Source: Microseira sp041929235 (GTDB taxonomy: Bacteria > Cyanobacteriota > Cyanobacteriia > Cyanobacteriales > Aerosakkonemataceae). From it: a DNA stretch of 64,000 bases. Of this stretch, positions 26,794 through 35,189 are shown in pieces. The stretch lies in the NCBI RefSeq assembly GCF_041929235.1, contig NZ_JBHFNP010000343.1, positions 46,556 to 110,555 of the forward strand. Direction: 5' to 3'. How positions within the stretch are numbered: the stretch's first letter is position 1; each line of letters starts with the position of its first letter. Both the position numbers and the translations under genes were made by a program. The notes beneath the pieces are model-generated. The model did no database searches. It was given only the letters and a program-made list of their open reading frames with translations, and was not told the DNA's origin.

Positions 26794-27540
26794 ATGTGTC
26801 AGTACAGCGAAACCGATCGCGAATACGAGTGTGAATTTGCCAGCGAATACGAAAGCGAGGAATTTTTACCCCTACTTTTACCCGCACTTAAAGCCGTAGC
26901 ACCGATGGCGATTAAAGCTGTTGGTAGTTTAATTGGCGGCGGACGCAGACGACGCCAGCGGGAATTTGAATTTGAGTACGAAGGCGAATATGAAGGCGAT
27001 CCATTCATCGGCAAATTGCTCCAGGGATTAGGCGGTGCTTTGGGATTAGGTGAGGGCGAATTTGAATCGGAATTTGAATTTGAATCGGCTCCCATGACTG
27101 AGTATGAAATTGTCATGGAAAACCTGGCTTATAGAGCGGCGCATAGCGAAAGTGAAGCGGAAGCAGAAGCATTTTTGGGCGCATTGGTGCCAATGGCAGC
27201 GCGATTAATTCCCTCGGCAGCAAAAGCAATTACTTCTGTTGCTCCTTCTTTAGTTCAAGGTGTAGCCCGCATGGGACGCACTTTGTATAAGAACCCGAAT
27301 ACGCGACAATTGTTGCAGACAGTGCCGCAGGTTTTGAAAGGAACAATGGGAAGTTTAGCGAATCAGGTAGAACAAGGGAAACCGCTCTCGCAAACAATGG
27401 CTTTGAGGGCGCTTGCAGCGAATACAGCTAAAGTTTTGGACAATCCCAATCAAGTTGCCAATGTGATGAAGCAATCCCATCGAGCGCAGCATCAATTGCA
27501 AGGGAAAATGAATGGTAAGCGCCGCCGCGCTTACGCTTAA
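26794..27540 (+). CDS. Glu-aromatic repeat protein B
   Basis: 248 residues, intact paralogue of A and C, 51 bp after A. Order: acidic start REYECEFASEYESEEF, hydrophobic LLLPALKAVAPMAIKAVGSLIGG, basic RRRRQ, acidic-aromatic block EFEFEYEGEYEGDPF, FIGKLLQGLGGALGLGEGE, second block FESEFEFES, SEAEAEAFLGALVPMAARLIPSAAKAI, then NPNTRQLLQTVPQVLKG and EQGKPLSQTMALRAL. It ends with a short basic tail (KMNGKRRRAYA). Glycine-zipper hydrophobic patches between strongly acidic blocks suggest self-assembly or membrane contact after a trigger; that is inference. AAGGTG precedes the ATG. I know no characterised homologue. Confidence 0.8.
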   Translation: MCQYSETDREYECEFASEYESEEFLPLLLPALKAVAPMAIKAVGSLIGGGRRRRQREFEFEYEGEYEGDPFIGKLLQGLGGALGLGEGEFESEFEFESAPMTEYEIVMENLAYRAAHSESEAEAEAFLGALVPMAARLIPSAAKAITSVAPSLVQGVARMGRTLYKNPNTRQLLQTVPQVLKGTMGSLANQVEQGKPLSQTMALRALAANTAKVLDNPNQVANVMKQSHRAQHQLQGKMNGKRRRAYA

Positions 27541-27580
27541 AACTCGCTGCGGTCGTAACTCTGCAATCGGGATAAATATT

Positions 27581-28948
27581 ATGCAAAAACTGTTGGAAAC
27601 GCTGACACCTTTGGGCGCAGAGGACGACTCGGACGAGTTAAGCACTCTGACTGGTTTGTATCCAAAAACAGCAGAAATCAAACAACAGAAACAACTACCC
27701 AGTTTAAACTCTTGGTTGAGGGTACAGGCGCTCAACGTGACCAGACACGCGGCGGCTTTGCGTCCCTTCCGTCACGATGAGTTTGGTACGGATTCAGCCA
27801 GTCCTTCTGATGCCCATATTGATGCGGTAAACGAACTAATTGGTTCGCTGCGATCGCAATTAATGGAGATGTCGCAGCAAGTGGGGACAAATGCCAAAAC
27901 GGCGATGCGTTCTCCCGATACCAAACATTTGCAATATCTGCTGATTCGTAAAGATCGGGCGCACGATTGGGTAAGGGGAATTGAGCAAATTTGGGATTTT
28001 TATTTTGAGCTATTTGGACAAAGACAATCTAAATTTGGCAAGTGGCTTTTAGGCTGCGATCGCATCGCCTTAGACTGCTACCAAGACATCTACATGGGTT
28101 TGGGAATCGCCAAATCAATCCCAGCACCAGCGCCGTTTTCGTACATGAGAACTGGCTTTTCTCCCGCTACGTTTCGGCGCGGTATTCCCTTAAGTAAATT
28201 GGGGCAACAAATTAATCCTTTTCCGCTGATTCAATTACCTTATCATCGTTTGGTGAATCCTTGGACCCTGGGGGCGATTTTGCACGAAGTTGCCCACAAT
28301 TTGCAAACCGATTTGAATTTGCGGGAAACTATACCCAGAGCGATCGCCCAACGCCTGCTGAAAGCGGGAATGAGTCGCACGGTAGCAGCCACTTGGACGC
28401 AGTGGCACAGCGAAACCTTTGCCGATATGAGCGGATTGTTACTCGGTGGCCCTGCGATTATCTCATCTTTGATGGATATTGCCGCGCGATCGCCCCAATC
28501 TACCCTGCACTTTCACTCCGGCGCACCCCATCCCATCCCCTACCTCCGGGTATTTATCAGCATTGAATTACTGCGCCGGATGGGATTTCCAGAAACCGCA
28601 GAAAGATATCGCCAAATTTGGCAGCGCCTTTACCCCAATCCCCGCGCGGGCAACATTCCGGCTGAATTACTCAAAACTTTTAGCGAAGCCAATCATTTGG
28701 TCGTGGATACCATTTGTTTTACCAAATATCCGCAATTAGGCGATAAAACCCTAGCCGAAGTTACCGGATTTAAACCACAACACCAGCGAATGATTGAAGA
28801 AGCCGGAAAGCGTTTAGCAGCGGGAAACGATCCGGGGATTATTCCCGAACGGTTCTTAATTCCAGCGTCGCGTTGGGCGTTAGATCAGAAACTGGCAGAA
28901 CCGGGAATAATTACCCAAAACTTTTACAATGCACTGGCAAGAAGGTAG
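27581..28948 (+). CDS. HExxH metallopeptidase-like protein of the cassette
   Basis: 455 residues from ATG 27581; the open frame reaches back to 27512 but that would overlap gene B, and a weak GGGA site favours 27581. Zinc-peptidase motif LHEVAHNLQTD with a downstream WHSETFADMSGLLLGGP, where the Glu/Asp in a gluzincin-like arrangement could be the third ligand. No signal peptide or membrane span. It has no close family that I can name. Position between three Glu-aromatic repeat proteins suggests it processes them or another cassette protein. Codon use and RBS spacing fit one operon. Confidence 0.75.
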   Translation: MQKLLETLTPLGAEDDSDELSTLTGLYPKTAEIKQQKQLPSLNSWLRVQALNVTRHAAALRPFRHDEFGTDSASPSDAHIDAVNELIGSLRSQLMEMSQQVGTNAKTAMRSPDTKHLQYLLIRKDRAHDWVRGIEQIWDFYFELFGQRQSKFGKWLLGCDRIALDCYQDIYMGLGIAKSIPAPAPFSYMRTGFSPATFRRGIPLSKLGQQINPFPLIQLPYHRLVNPWTLGAILHEVAHNLQTDLNLRETIPRAIAQRLLKAGMSRTVAATWTQWHSETFADMSGLLLGGPAIISSLMDIAARSPQSTLHFHSGAPHPIPYLRVFISIELLRRMGFPETAERYRQIWQRLYPNPRAGNIPAELLKTFSEANHLVVDTICFTKYPQLGDKTLAEVTGFKPQHQRMIEEAGKRLAAGNDPGIIPERFLIPASRWALDQKLAEPGIITQNFYNALARR

Positions 28949-29017
28949 CAGATAAAAGCCAAAATGTCAAGGCTTGGGCGGGATAATCGAGCTTTTTTCT
29001 GGAAGCGTGCAGCTATT

Positions 29018-29185
29018 AGCTCGAAGTTCCGAGTGCGGAACTCGAAGTTCCGAGTTCAGAACGCGAAAGATGCAGCTAGTAACTCGAAGTTCCGAGTGCG
29101 GAACGCGAAAGATGCAGCTAGTAACTCGAAGTTCCGAGTTCAGAACTCGAAGTTCCGAGTTCAGAACGCGAAAGATGCAGCTTTT
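29018..29185. repeat. 21-bp minisatellite, eight units of two alternating types
   Basis: Eight perfect-length units: type X, AACTCGAAGTTCCGAGT plus 4 bases (units 1, 2, 4, 6, 7), and type Y, AACGCGAAAGATGCAGCT plus 3 (units 3, 5, 8). Degenerate units flank both sides. The 21-bp period keeps frames open, giving spurious ORFs with 7-residue repeats. It separates the metallopeptidase-like gene from the next cassette gene. Confidence 0.9.
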
Positions 29186-29260
29186 AGCTTGATCGATGCA
29201 GTTATTACCTCACCCGTAGCACCTTAATCACCTCAGCACCATTTATAGGGAGAAATAACG

Positions 29261-31141
29261 ATGAAGGAATATTATATCCGTGGTCGGATAAGAAAGACGA
29301 CTGCACAGCTTGAGACAGGCCAAGATGGCCAACCAAAACAAGATGGCAAACTGGTATTTCCAGATCAAGATCATAATTACAAGCCCACCAGAGAACGTCT
29401 TCGGGTTGAAGTGTGGGACGCAGATGTCAAATTTAATGACCGCCTTGCCGCCGGAACAACTGATTTAAGGGGTTTCTTCGAGCTTCGCTTCACCGACGAA
29501 GACTTCCGTCAGGAACCTGGAGAGACAGAACCAGTAGAACCTGGAGATATGTTCTTCCAGGTATTTCGCCAAAGACAACTTCTGTTTTCGACAGAGGAAG
29601 AGATGATACCTGAGAATGTACGATCGGGTGGCGATTTCTTTCTGCCTGAGGCACAAGAAGAAGATGATAACGATCAACCCTTCCTGAGTCTTCCAGATCA
29701 GATTTATAGACCGAATGAGCGAAGCAAAAACGGTTACTTAGTAGAAGCAGATAAAGCTTGCTACAGACTTGAGTTAATCGAAGCATTTGTGAAAGAAATC
29801 CCTGAAGAAAGAGAACGCGATCGCCTGCCTGAAATCTTTCCTGAACACGATCGCGTGGTTGATGTCTTACCCACATCAGATCAGATTGTTGGGTTAGGTA
29901 GACAAAGTGCGATCGCTACCACCGACAGCAGTAGCGGATCGTTGCAGCAAGTTGTAGATAATGCCTTAAATCGAGTCTTGGGACAAGCGGTGAGAACGGG
30001 GAATGGAAATCTGTTCAAAGACTCGCTCAATCGGGCTTTTACCTTGCAAGAAAATAATGGCAACAAAACTTATAGCTGGAATCCTCGCTCCTATGCCACA
30101 ACCCAGATCGAGCTGGGAGGTGCAATCGCAGGCGCTCAAGCCAGCCTCTACCATCGCGCTAAGGCAGCCCTCAAGGAAATCTTACCCATTTTAGATGGAC
30201 TCTACCCAATCGATCCGGCTGCGGATCAACAAAATCGCGAAGCCGTCAAGTCGATTGTCCGCACAGAAATTATTGAACTGGTAAATGAATTAGGCATACC
30301 CCAGGGACCCCGCGTCCAGCGAATGGATAGCCTTTTCCAACTCTTGATTGGAAGTGAAGATATTTCCAGACTCCCAGAACAGATTGGCGGACAACTCAAA
30401 TATTTAGCCGACGCTTTTGGACTGAGACGTTCTCGGATCAATACCGTGGATGAGGAACGTAATTTTGGCAATTTCCTAATCGTCAAAGACTATATCGTTT
30501 CCCTCAGACAAAGCTGGAATGACTTTCTGTCAGTTCAACAAAGTGGCGGTGGAGCATTTGTGGGGACGCAATTGGTTCTCTTGTCCCAAGCTTTATCAGT
30601 CATGGCGGAGTCGGTGCGAGAAACCTACCGGATTATGGATCTCGTCTTCCTCGGACCAGAAGAAAGACAGTCGGTATTTATTGATTTCACCCTAGCTAAG
30701 GCTACTGATATGCCTCCTGGTATAGCCTTCCCCTTACCCGATGGCACGGGGTACTCGCTTCAAAACACCTCGCAACTCTTGCCTGCAATGGATCTGGAAC
30801 GGTTGCTTTCTTGGGCAATGCGCTTTGCGACTGAAGAAGGCCCCGCCGTGGCTCGCTTAGGAGGCAAGCTGGGAATTGCCAACGTGATTGCCAAGACGGC
30901 TGAAAGGTTAATGATTCTCCTGCAAGCAGCTTCTTATGTGCCAGTCCGAAACTCAGCTTTCAGACGAGCAGGAGCAGTGCGTGCTTTGAGAGACATAGCA
31001 TACCAGACTTATCAAGTCCAACGCTTGGCTAAGGAATTGATTCCCCCCTCGATCTCTGGTCAACCAGACGATGTTGGGGACAGACTGCTTCCCCCTGCTC
31101 GAGGTAATGACGAGGTAGTCCTCAGACGCAATATTCGCTAA
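29261..31141 (+). CDS. Large cassette protein 1: beta-domain plus helical region, unknown
   Basis: 626 residues, GGGAG before the ATG. The first 130 residues look like a beta-sandwich (MKEYYIRGRIRKTTAQL ... RLRVEVWDADVKFNDRLAAGTTDLRGFFELRF), similar in outline to transthyretin-like or C2-like domains that open some secreted or carrier proteins. An acidic linker (PEAQEEDDNDQPF) follows, then about 400 mostly helical residues with no known motif. No signal peptide, no membrane span. Lies between the metallopeptidase-like gene and another unknown gene, 35 bp upstream of the latter, so clearly one transcript. Function unknown; a structural or carrier role is a guess. Confidence 0.8.
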   Translation: MKEYYIRGRIRKTTAQLETGQDGQPKQDGKLVFPDQDHNYKPTRERLRVEVWDADVKFNDRLAAGTTDLRGFFELRFTDEDFRQEPGETEPVEPGDMFFQVFRQRQLLFSTEEEMIPENVRSGGDFFLPEAQEEDDNDQPFLSLPDQIYRPNERSKNGYLVEADKACYRLELIEAFVKEIPEERERDRLPEIFPEHDRVVDVLPTSDQIVGLGRQSAIATTDSSSGSLQQVVDNALNRVLGQAVRTGNGNLFKDSLNRAFTLQENNGNKTYSWNPRSYATTQIELGGAIAGAQASLYHRAKAALKEILPILDGLYPIDPAADQQNREAVKSIVRTEIIELVNELGIPQGPRVQRMDSLFQLLIGSEDISRLPEQIGGQLKYLADAFGLRRSRINTVDEERNFGNFLIVKDYIVSLRQSWNDFLSVQQSGGGAFVGTQLVLLSQALSVMAESVRETYRIMDLVFLGPEERQSVFIDFTLAKATDMPPGIAFPLPDGTGYSLQNTSQLLPAMDLERLLSWAMRFATEEGPAVARLGGKLGIANVIAKTAERLMILLQAASYVPVRNSAFRRAGAVRALRDIAYQTYQVQRLAKELIPPSISGQPDDVGDRLLPPARGNDEVVLRRNIR

Positions 31142-31176
31142 ACATCGCTGGAAATTTTTGGCTAGGAGACTGAATC

Positions 31177-32301
31177 ATGTCAACAACAGGAGACAATCAA
31201 AGTTTATTTGATCGCATTGCGGCGCTGAGAGAAACTCTGGTAGACCAACTCGGGCCGCAACTGATCCAAAATCCTCAACTCGCGGATGCCCTCACCCAAC
31301 AAATTGAGGATCTGCTGACTCAGACAGTTGCTGAGGATGCGAAAGCTCCCATACCCCCCGATGGCGGATTTGCCGAACTGATCGGAATTGGCAACGAAGC
31401 TGCTCGAAAAGTCACAGAAACGCGCTTGCCCCAAGGGGTTGAAGATTACGACGAGCAAGTTGCTTCCGAGCGGATTTTGGCAGTTGCCGACCTTTACTAT
31501 CTCTATCAACACGAAAAGGTCGGTGTGTTTCGTGCTGTGTGGAAACTCCAGGAATTATTTAATGCTGGGGCAGTAAGATTATCTACTGGCGATGGTGCTT
31601 ATGGTTTGTATCGCTTCGATCGCCGCAGCATCTTGCGCTACACGCAAAAACAACGAATGCAGACTTACCGCCGGGTATTGGGCTACACCGCCGTCGAACC
31701 GATGCCCAGCGCTAAACCCAACACACAATTTCACCCATTATTCACCCAATTCATCAACAACGTTGCTGAATTTTGGCGCGACAAACGCATTTCTGATGTG
31801 ATTCGAGAAAGGGCTTTCGATCCCAGTTTCGGCAGCATTGCGACAGTCCGACGCGCCGGGTTAGATCTGCGTAATAACTTGAAATGGTCATCTTACGGTC
31901 ACGTCAATGTGTTTCGGATTGAAGTGCTGCAATTACTCGATGAAGCCTTCAAGATTTTGGGTGCAGATGATGTGAAAAAACTGTTTGGTGCAGACAATGC
32001 TTGGGACGTAGTTGAAGAAGTAATGCTGCGCTACTTCAAGCAAGATGTGAATGCGTCGCAGCGCCATCGGCTGGCAGTTTCAGGACGCAGTATCATCCGC
32101 TGGCTGGCTCACAAACACATCCTCAATACTTCGCGGGCTGAATTTGAAGCCTTACTGCGAGAAATCGCTGATTACGTTGAAGAATGGCTCACCAGTGCCG
32201 AAACTTTGGGCATTGCCTTCCGGGGTCATACTCAACGGGTAGTGCCTTTTGAACCCCGTCGAAACGGTGGCAGAAAACTCAGAAGTGCCAGTCCTGACTA
32301 G
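31177..32301 (+). CDS. Large cassette protein 2: all-helical, unknown
   Basis: 374 residues, predicted almost wholly helical, soluble. TAGGAG precedes the ATG by 8 bases. Segments such as ERILAVADLYYLYQHEKVGVFRAVWKLQELF and RHRLAVSGRSIIRWLAHKHILNTSRAEFEALLREIADYVEEWL look conserved rather than low-complexity, but match no family I know. It ends 48 bp before repeat protein C. Co-occurrence with the 29261 gene suggests the two act together. Confidence 0.78.
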   Translation: MSTTGDNQSLFDRIAALRETLVDQLGPQLIQNPQLADALTQQIEDLLTQTVAEDAKAPIPPDGGFAELIGIGNEAARKVTETRLPQGVEDYDEQVASERILAVADLYYLYQHEKVGVFRAVWKLQELFNAGAVRLSTGDGAYGLYRFDRRSILRYTQKQRMQTYRRVLGYTAVEPMPSAKPNTQFHPLFTQFINNVAEFWRDKRISDVIRERAFDPSFGSIATVRRAGLDLRNNLKWSSYGHVNVFRIEVLQLLDEAFKILGADDVKKLFGADNAWDVVEEVMLRYFKQDVNASQRHRLAVSGRSIIRWLAHKHILNTSRAEFEALLREIADYVEEWLTSAETLGIAFRGHTQRVVPFEPRRNGGRKLRSASPD

Positions 32302-32349
32302 GGCTAAAGATGCAGTAGATTTTGAACCTTAACTTGAAAGGAAAAAACC

Positions 32350-33498
32350 ATGACTTTATCGACATACGAACGGGAACTGTTAGCAGAATTGGAAGCAGAA
32401 TCCGAATACGAAAATGAATGGGAAAGCGAACTCGAAGGTGATTATTTCTTGGATGACGTGAAGCAAGTAGCACAAAGGGTCTTCCCCGAAGGGACAAGAA
32501 GGAGGCAGCTAGCCTTAACCACTGCGAGAGGGGTATTACAAGGAGGATTGCCTGCCTTTACCGGAATCGTAGGAAATAGGTTTGGTGGAAACAGGGGAGC
32601 GGTTGGCGGTGCAGCCATCGGCACCGCTGTAGGCGATTATCTCTCACGTCAATTACCGGATCGAGAATTTGAAGATGAGTTCGAGTTGGAACTGGAAGCG
32701 GAACTGAACCAGAACCAGCAACGCTATACTGAGGCGCTGATGGAACATTTGGGACAAGCCGCCGCCGCAGCGGAGAGCGAAGCCGAGGCGGAAGCGTTTA
32801 TCGGGGCGTTGCTGCCCCTGGCGGCACAGCTGATTCCTCGCGTTGCACCTGCAATTATGCGCGCTGCGCCCAATTTGATTAGCGGGTTGGCTGCTGCCAC
32901 CCAGAACTTGCGCCGCAATCCCGATACTCGTCCGCTGGTGCAAGCAATTCCGGCAATTGTGCGCCGCACGGCTGCCAGTATGAATCAGCAACAAGCGCAA
33001 GGCGTGCCAGTAACGCCAAAAACGGCTGTGCAAACCTTAGCAAAACAGACTTATGGCGTGATTGGCAGCCCGCAGCGGTCTGTGCAGGCGATTAAGCGAT
33101 CGCAAGCCATGAACCAACGCTATCAGCAGATGGCAGCTCGCAAGGGTGCCCAACAAGAAGAAGCAGATTATTTTGACAAAAATACCGTGTTAGGAAGCTT
33201 CCAACGCGGTCGCCACTGGCAAGGAGTTGATTTTAATATCACCCCAGAACAGGTCTATCAGTTACTAGAAAATGCAACAAGTAGAAGGGGAGAACTAGGC
33301 AGAAAAGCCACAGCTTTACTAAATGCAATGGAGAATGGTTGGACGATTGCAGCAGGCGGTCATGCTGGCGGCTTGGGTGGTGGCGGACGTGCTGCCGATC
33401 CCAATCCTCACGTCACTATGAGGGCAGATGGTACGACTTACCACTTACAGTATCGGATTAAAAACGGTCGAATGATTTTAATCAACATTACCCCTTAA
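32350..33498 (+). CDS. Glu-aromatic repeat protein C with extra C-terminal domain
   Basis: 382 residues; AAAGGA before the ATG. N-terminus ERELLAELEAESEYENEWESELEGDYF, then hydrophobic glycine-rich GNRFGGNRGAVGGAAIGTAVGDYL, acidic block EFEDEFELELEAEL, SEAEAEAFIGALLPLAAQLIPRVAPAI and a helical domain with RRNPDTRPLVQAIPAIVRRT and QGVPVTPKTAVQTL, all alignable with A and B. About 105 further residues (275-382) form a distinct globular domain: GRHWQGVDFNITPEQVYQLLENA, a glycine-rich turn, and NPHVTMRADGTTYHLQYRIKNGRMILINI. A constant N-terminal part with variable C-termini is a pattern of effector or polymorphic-toxin families; this is inference only. Confidence 0.8.
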   Translation: MTLSTYERELLAELEAESEYENEWESELEGDYFLDDVKQVAQRVFPEGTRRRQLALTTARGVLQGGLPAFTGIVGNRFGGNRGAVGGAAIGTAVGDYLSRQLPDREFEDEFELELEAELNQNQQRYTEALMEHLGQAAAAAESEAEAEAFIGALLPLAAQLIPRVAPAIMRAAPNLISGLAAATQNLRRNPDTRPLVQAIPAIVRRTAASMNQQQAQGVPVTPKTAVQTLAKQTYGVIGSPQRSVQAIKRSQAMNQRYQQMAARKGAQQEEADYFDKNTVLGSFQRGRHWQGVDFNITPEQVYQLLENATSRRGELGRKATALLNAMENGWTIAAGGHAGGLGGGGRAADPNPHVTMRADGTTYHLQYRIKNGRMILINITP

Positions 33499-33544
33499 AC
33501 CCTGGGGAAATTTTTGGGAGCGATCGCGCGTTGACAAATTACTC

Positions 33545-33577
33545 AGAAACCCGGTTTCTTAAAGAAACCGGGTTTCT
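33545..33577. terminator. AGAAACCCGGTTTCTT hairpin after protein C
   Basis: 16-bp arms with a one-base centre (A), 47 bp past the stop of the 32350 gene. Likely ends the cassette transcript before the separate C1 peptidase promoter region. Confidence 0.55.
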
Positions 33578-33599
33578 CGTATCAATCTCCCAGTCCCTC

Positions 33600-33618
33600 A
33601 AATGAGTGACACTAATTT
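33600..33618 (+). promoter_or_regulatory. Second copy of the cassette palindrome, upstream of C1 peptidase
   Basis: AAATGAGTG-A-CACTAATTT, one mismatch between arms. About 60 bp of following sequence is related to that after 25583. It lies 143 bp before the peptidase ATG. Confidence 0.6.
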
Positions 33619-33760
33619 AAGCTAACTCAAAAAGGCGACTGTTATTTTACTTATCAACTTAGTTATGTTTGTACCATGAATCCCTTGCATTTAAAAATTG
33701 AAAATTAACGTTATGTTGAACGCATAAATTATCCCTCAAGATTGTAATCAAGTCAAAGGA

Positions 33761-34608
33761 ATGGGGTGGTTACCGGACTATCCCGATTTGAGAGACTACA
33801 CGCCCGAACATGCAAATATTCAGCCTTTACTTGCCCTAGCAAACGCGGCTGAACCGGAAAAAGCAACCCTGCCAACTTCTGTTGATTTAAGAGCTTGGTT
33901 TTCTCCAATTGAAGAGCAAGGCCGTCTCGGTTCCTGTACTGCTAATGCTGGTGTTGCGCTGGTGGAATATTTTGAGCGGCGGGCGTTTGGAAAATATATC
34001 GATGCTTCCCGACTTTTCCTCTATAAAACCACGCGAAACTTGTTAAAGTGGACGGGAGATACGGGAGCTTTCCTGCGGACAACAATGTGCGCGATGGCGA
34101 TGTTTGGCGTTCCTCCGGAAGAATACTGGCCTTATAATATTGCTGATTTTGAAAAAGAACCACCAGCATTTTGCTATGCCTTTGGTCAGAGTTATCAAGC
34201 AATTAAGTATTACCGTCTAGATCCGCCAGGAACTTTAAAAGATGAACTGTTGAACCGAATCAAAACTAATTTGGCAGCAGGGTTGCCTTTAATGTTCGGA
34301 TTCACTGTTTACAATTCGATCTCCCAAGCTGGATCAACGGGTAAGATTCCATACCCAACGATGGGTGAAAAAATTAGTGGGGGTCATGCCATTGTTGCCG
34401 TTGGTTACGACGACAACATGAAGATTAAAAACAGCAATGGTGGCGGTAAGGAAACCACAGGAGCGTTCATCATCAGAAATTCTTGGGAACATGGGGCGAT
34501 AAAGGTTATGGTTATCTCCCTTATGACTACGTGTTGAACGGATTAGCTGAAGATTGGTGGTCGCTGATTGAGTCCGAATGGATCAATACCGGAATGTTTG
34601 GACTTTAA
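33761..34608 (+). pseudogene. Papain-like C1 peptidase, frameshifted near the 3' end
   Basis: Cysteine protease of family C1. Catalytic residues are present: Q53 and C59 in EEQGRLGSCTANA, H209 in GGHAIVAVGYDD and N240 in IIRNSWG-type context. After N240 the sequence has TGGG (34485-34487) where TGGGG is needed; adding one G restores WGDKGYGYLPYDYVLNGLAEDWWSLIE and a stop at 34606-34608, giving about 282 residues. As read, the frame ends at 34537 in an unrelated tail. The bacterial subgroup beginning GWLPDYPDLRDYTPEH lacks a propeptide and signal. Start is uncertain: AAAGGA directly abuts the ATG. Its promoter region copies that of the cassette, and an inhibitor gene follows. Confidence 0.85.
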
Positions 34609-34832
34609 AGGCGCTGTGATGTAAGATACAGAATCCCGGTTTCGCAGAAGTTACCGGGATGCTCAAGCATAACGATTTTCAGTTTTATTATCTGCACTAA
34701 CTTATGCTGCCAATATTGTTATCGATTCTTTTAATAGTTACTCTAGTATTAAACAATGTCATCTATATTTTTGCAGAACATCTGGGGTTCGCTGGGTCGG
34801 TAAATTCAATCCATTTGATAGGGAGGCGCTTT

Positions 34833-35159
34833 GTGTCAGAATTAACGCTCGCACAGGCAGATAATGGCAAGTCGTTTGCGGTACGCCCTGGGGATGCGAT
34901 CGCAATTCGCCTGCCAGAAAACCCGACAACGGGCTATCAATGGGCAATCGACCAAACCAATAGCGAAATTATAGAACTGTTAGAGTCAGTTTTTTCCCCT
35001 GGGTCAGAAACCGCAATCGGTAGTGGGGGAGTGCGAATAGTCAGATTTCGCGCCAAAACACCTGGTACTGTCCAGATTCGATTGAAAAAATGGCGTTCTT
35101 GGCAAGGGGATAGTTCGATTGTGGAACGGTTTGAGGTGACGATCCAAGTGAGAGAATAA
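34833..35159 (+). CDS. Chagasin-family (I42) cysteine-protease inhibitor
   Basis: Tight-binding inhibitor of C1 papain-like peptidases. Start chosen at GTG 34833 (108 residues, normal chagasin length) because GGGAGG lies 6 bases upstream. An in-frame ATG at 34704 would add 43 residues with a hydrophobic N-terminus, giving an exported form. All three inhibitory loops are present: NPTTGYQW (30-37), GSGGVRIVRF (about 66-75) and the RxW-type loop in KKWRSWQGD. It lies just after the C1 peptidase, so a matched protease-inhibitor pair is the natural reading. Which start is used decides whether it guards the cytoplasm or the periplasm. Confidence 0.85.
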   Translation: MSELTLAQADNGKSFAVRPGDAIAIRLPENPTTGYQWAIDQTNSEIIELLESVFSPGSETAIGSGGVRIVRFRAKTPGTVQIRLKKWRSWQGDSSIVERFEVTIQVRE

Positions 35160-35189
35160 GGAATTGGCTTCAAACTCTTATGTGTTGCG

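Noticed and set aside
28964..29227. ORFs with 7-residue repeats over the minisatellite
   Set aside because: The 21-bp repeat keeps several frames open on the same strand; no ribosome site and no non-repeat domain.
25681..33498. Extracellular contractile injection system
   Set aside because: No tube, sheath, baseplate or AAA ATPase genes; the repeat proteins only resemble possible effectors.
9100..33577. CRISPR array made of AAACCCGGTTTCTT units
   Set aside because: Copies are palindromic, single and kilobases apart, with no regular spacing and no cas genes.
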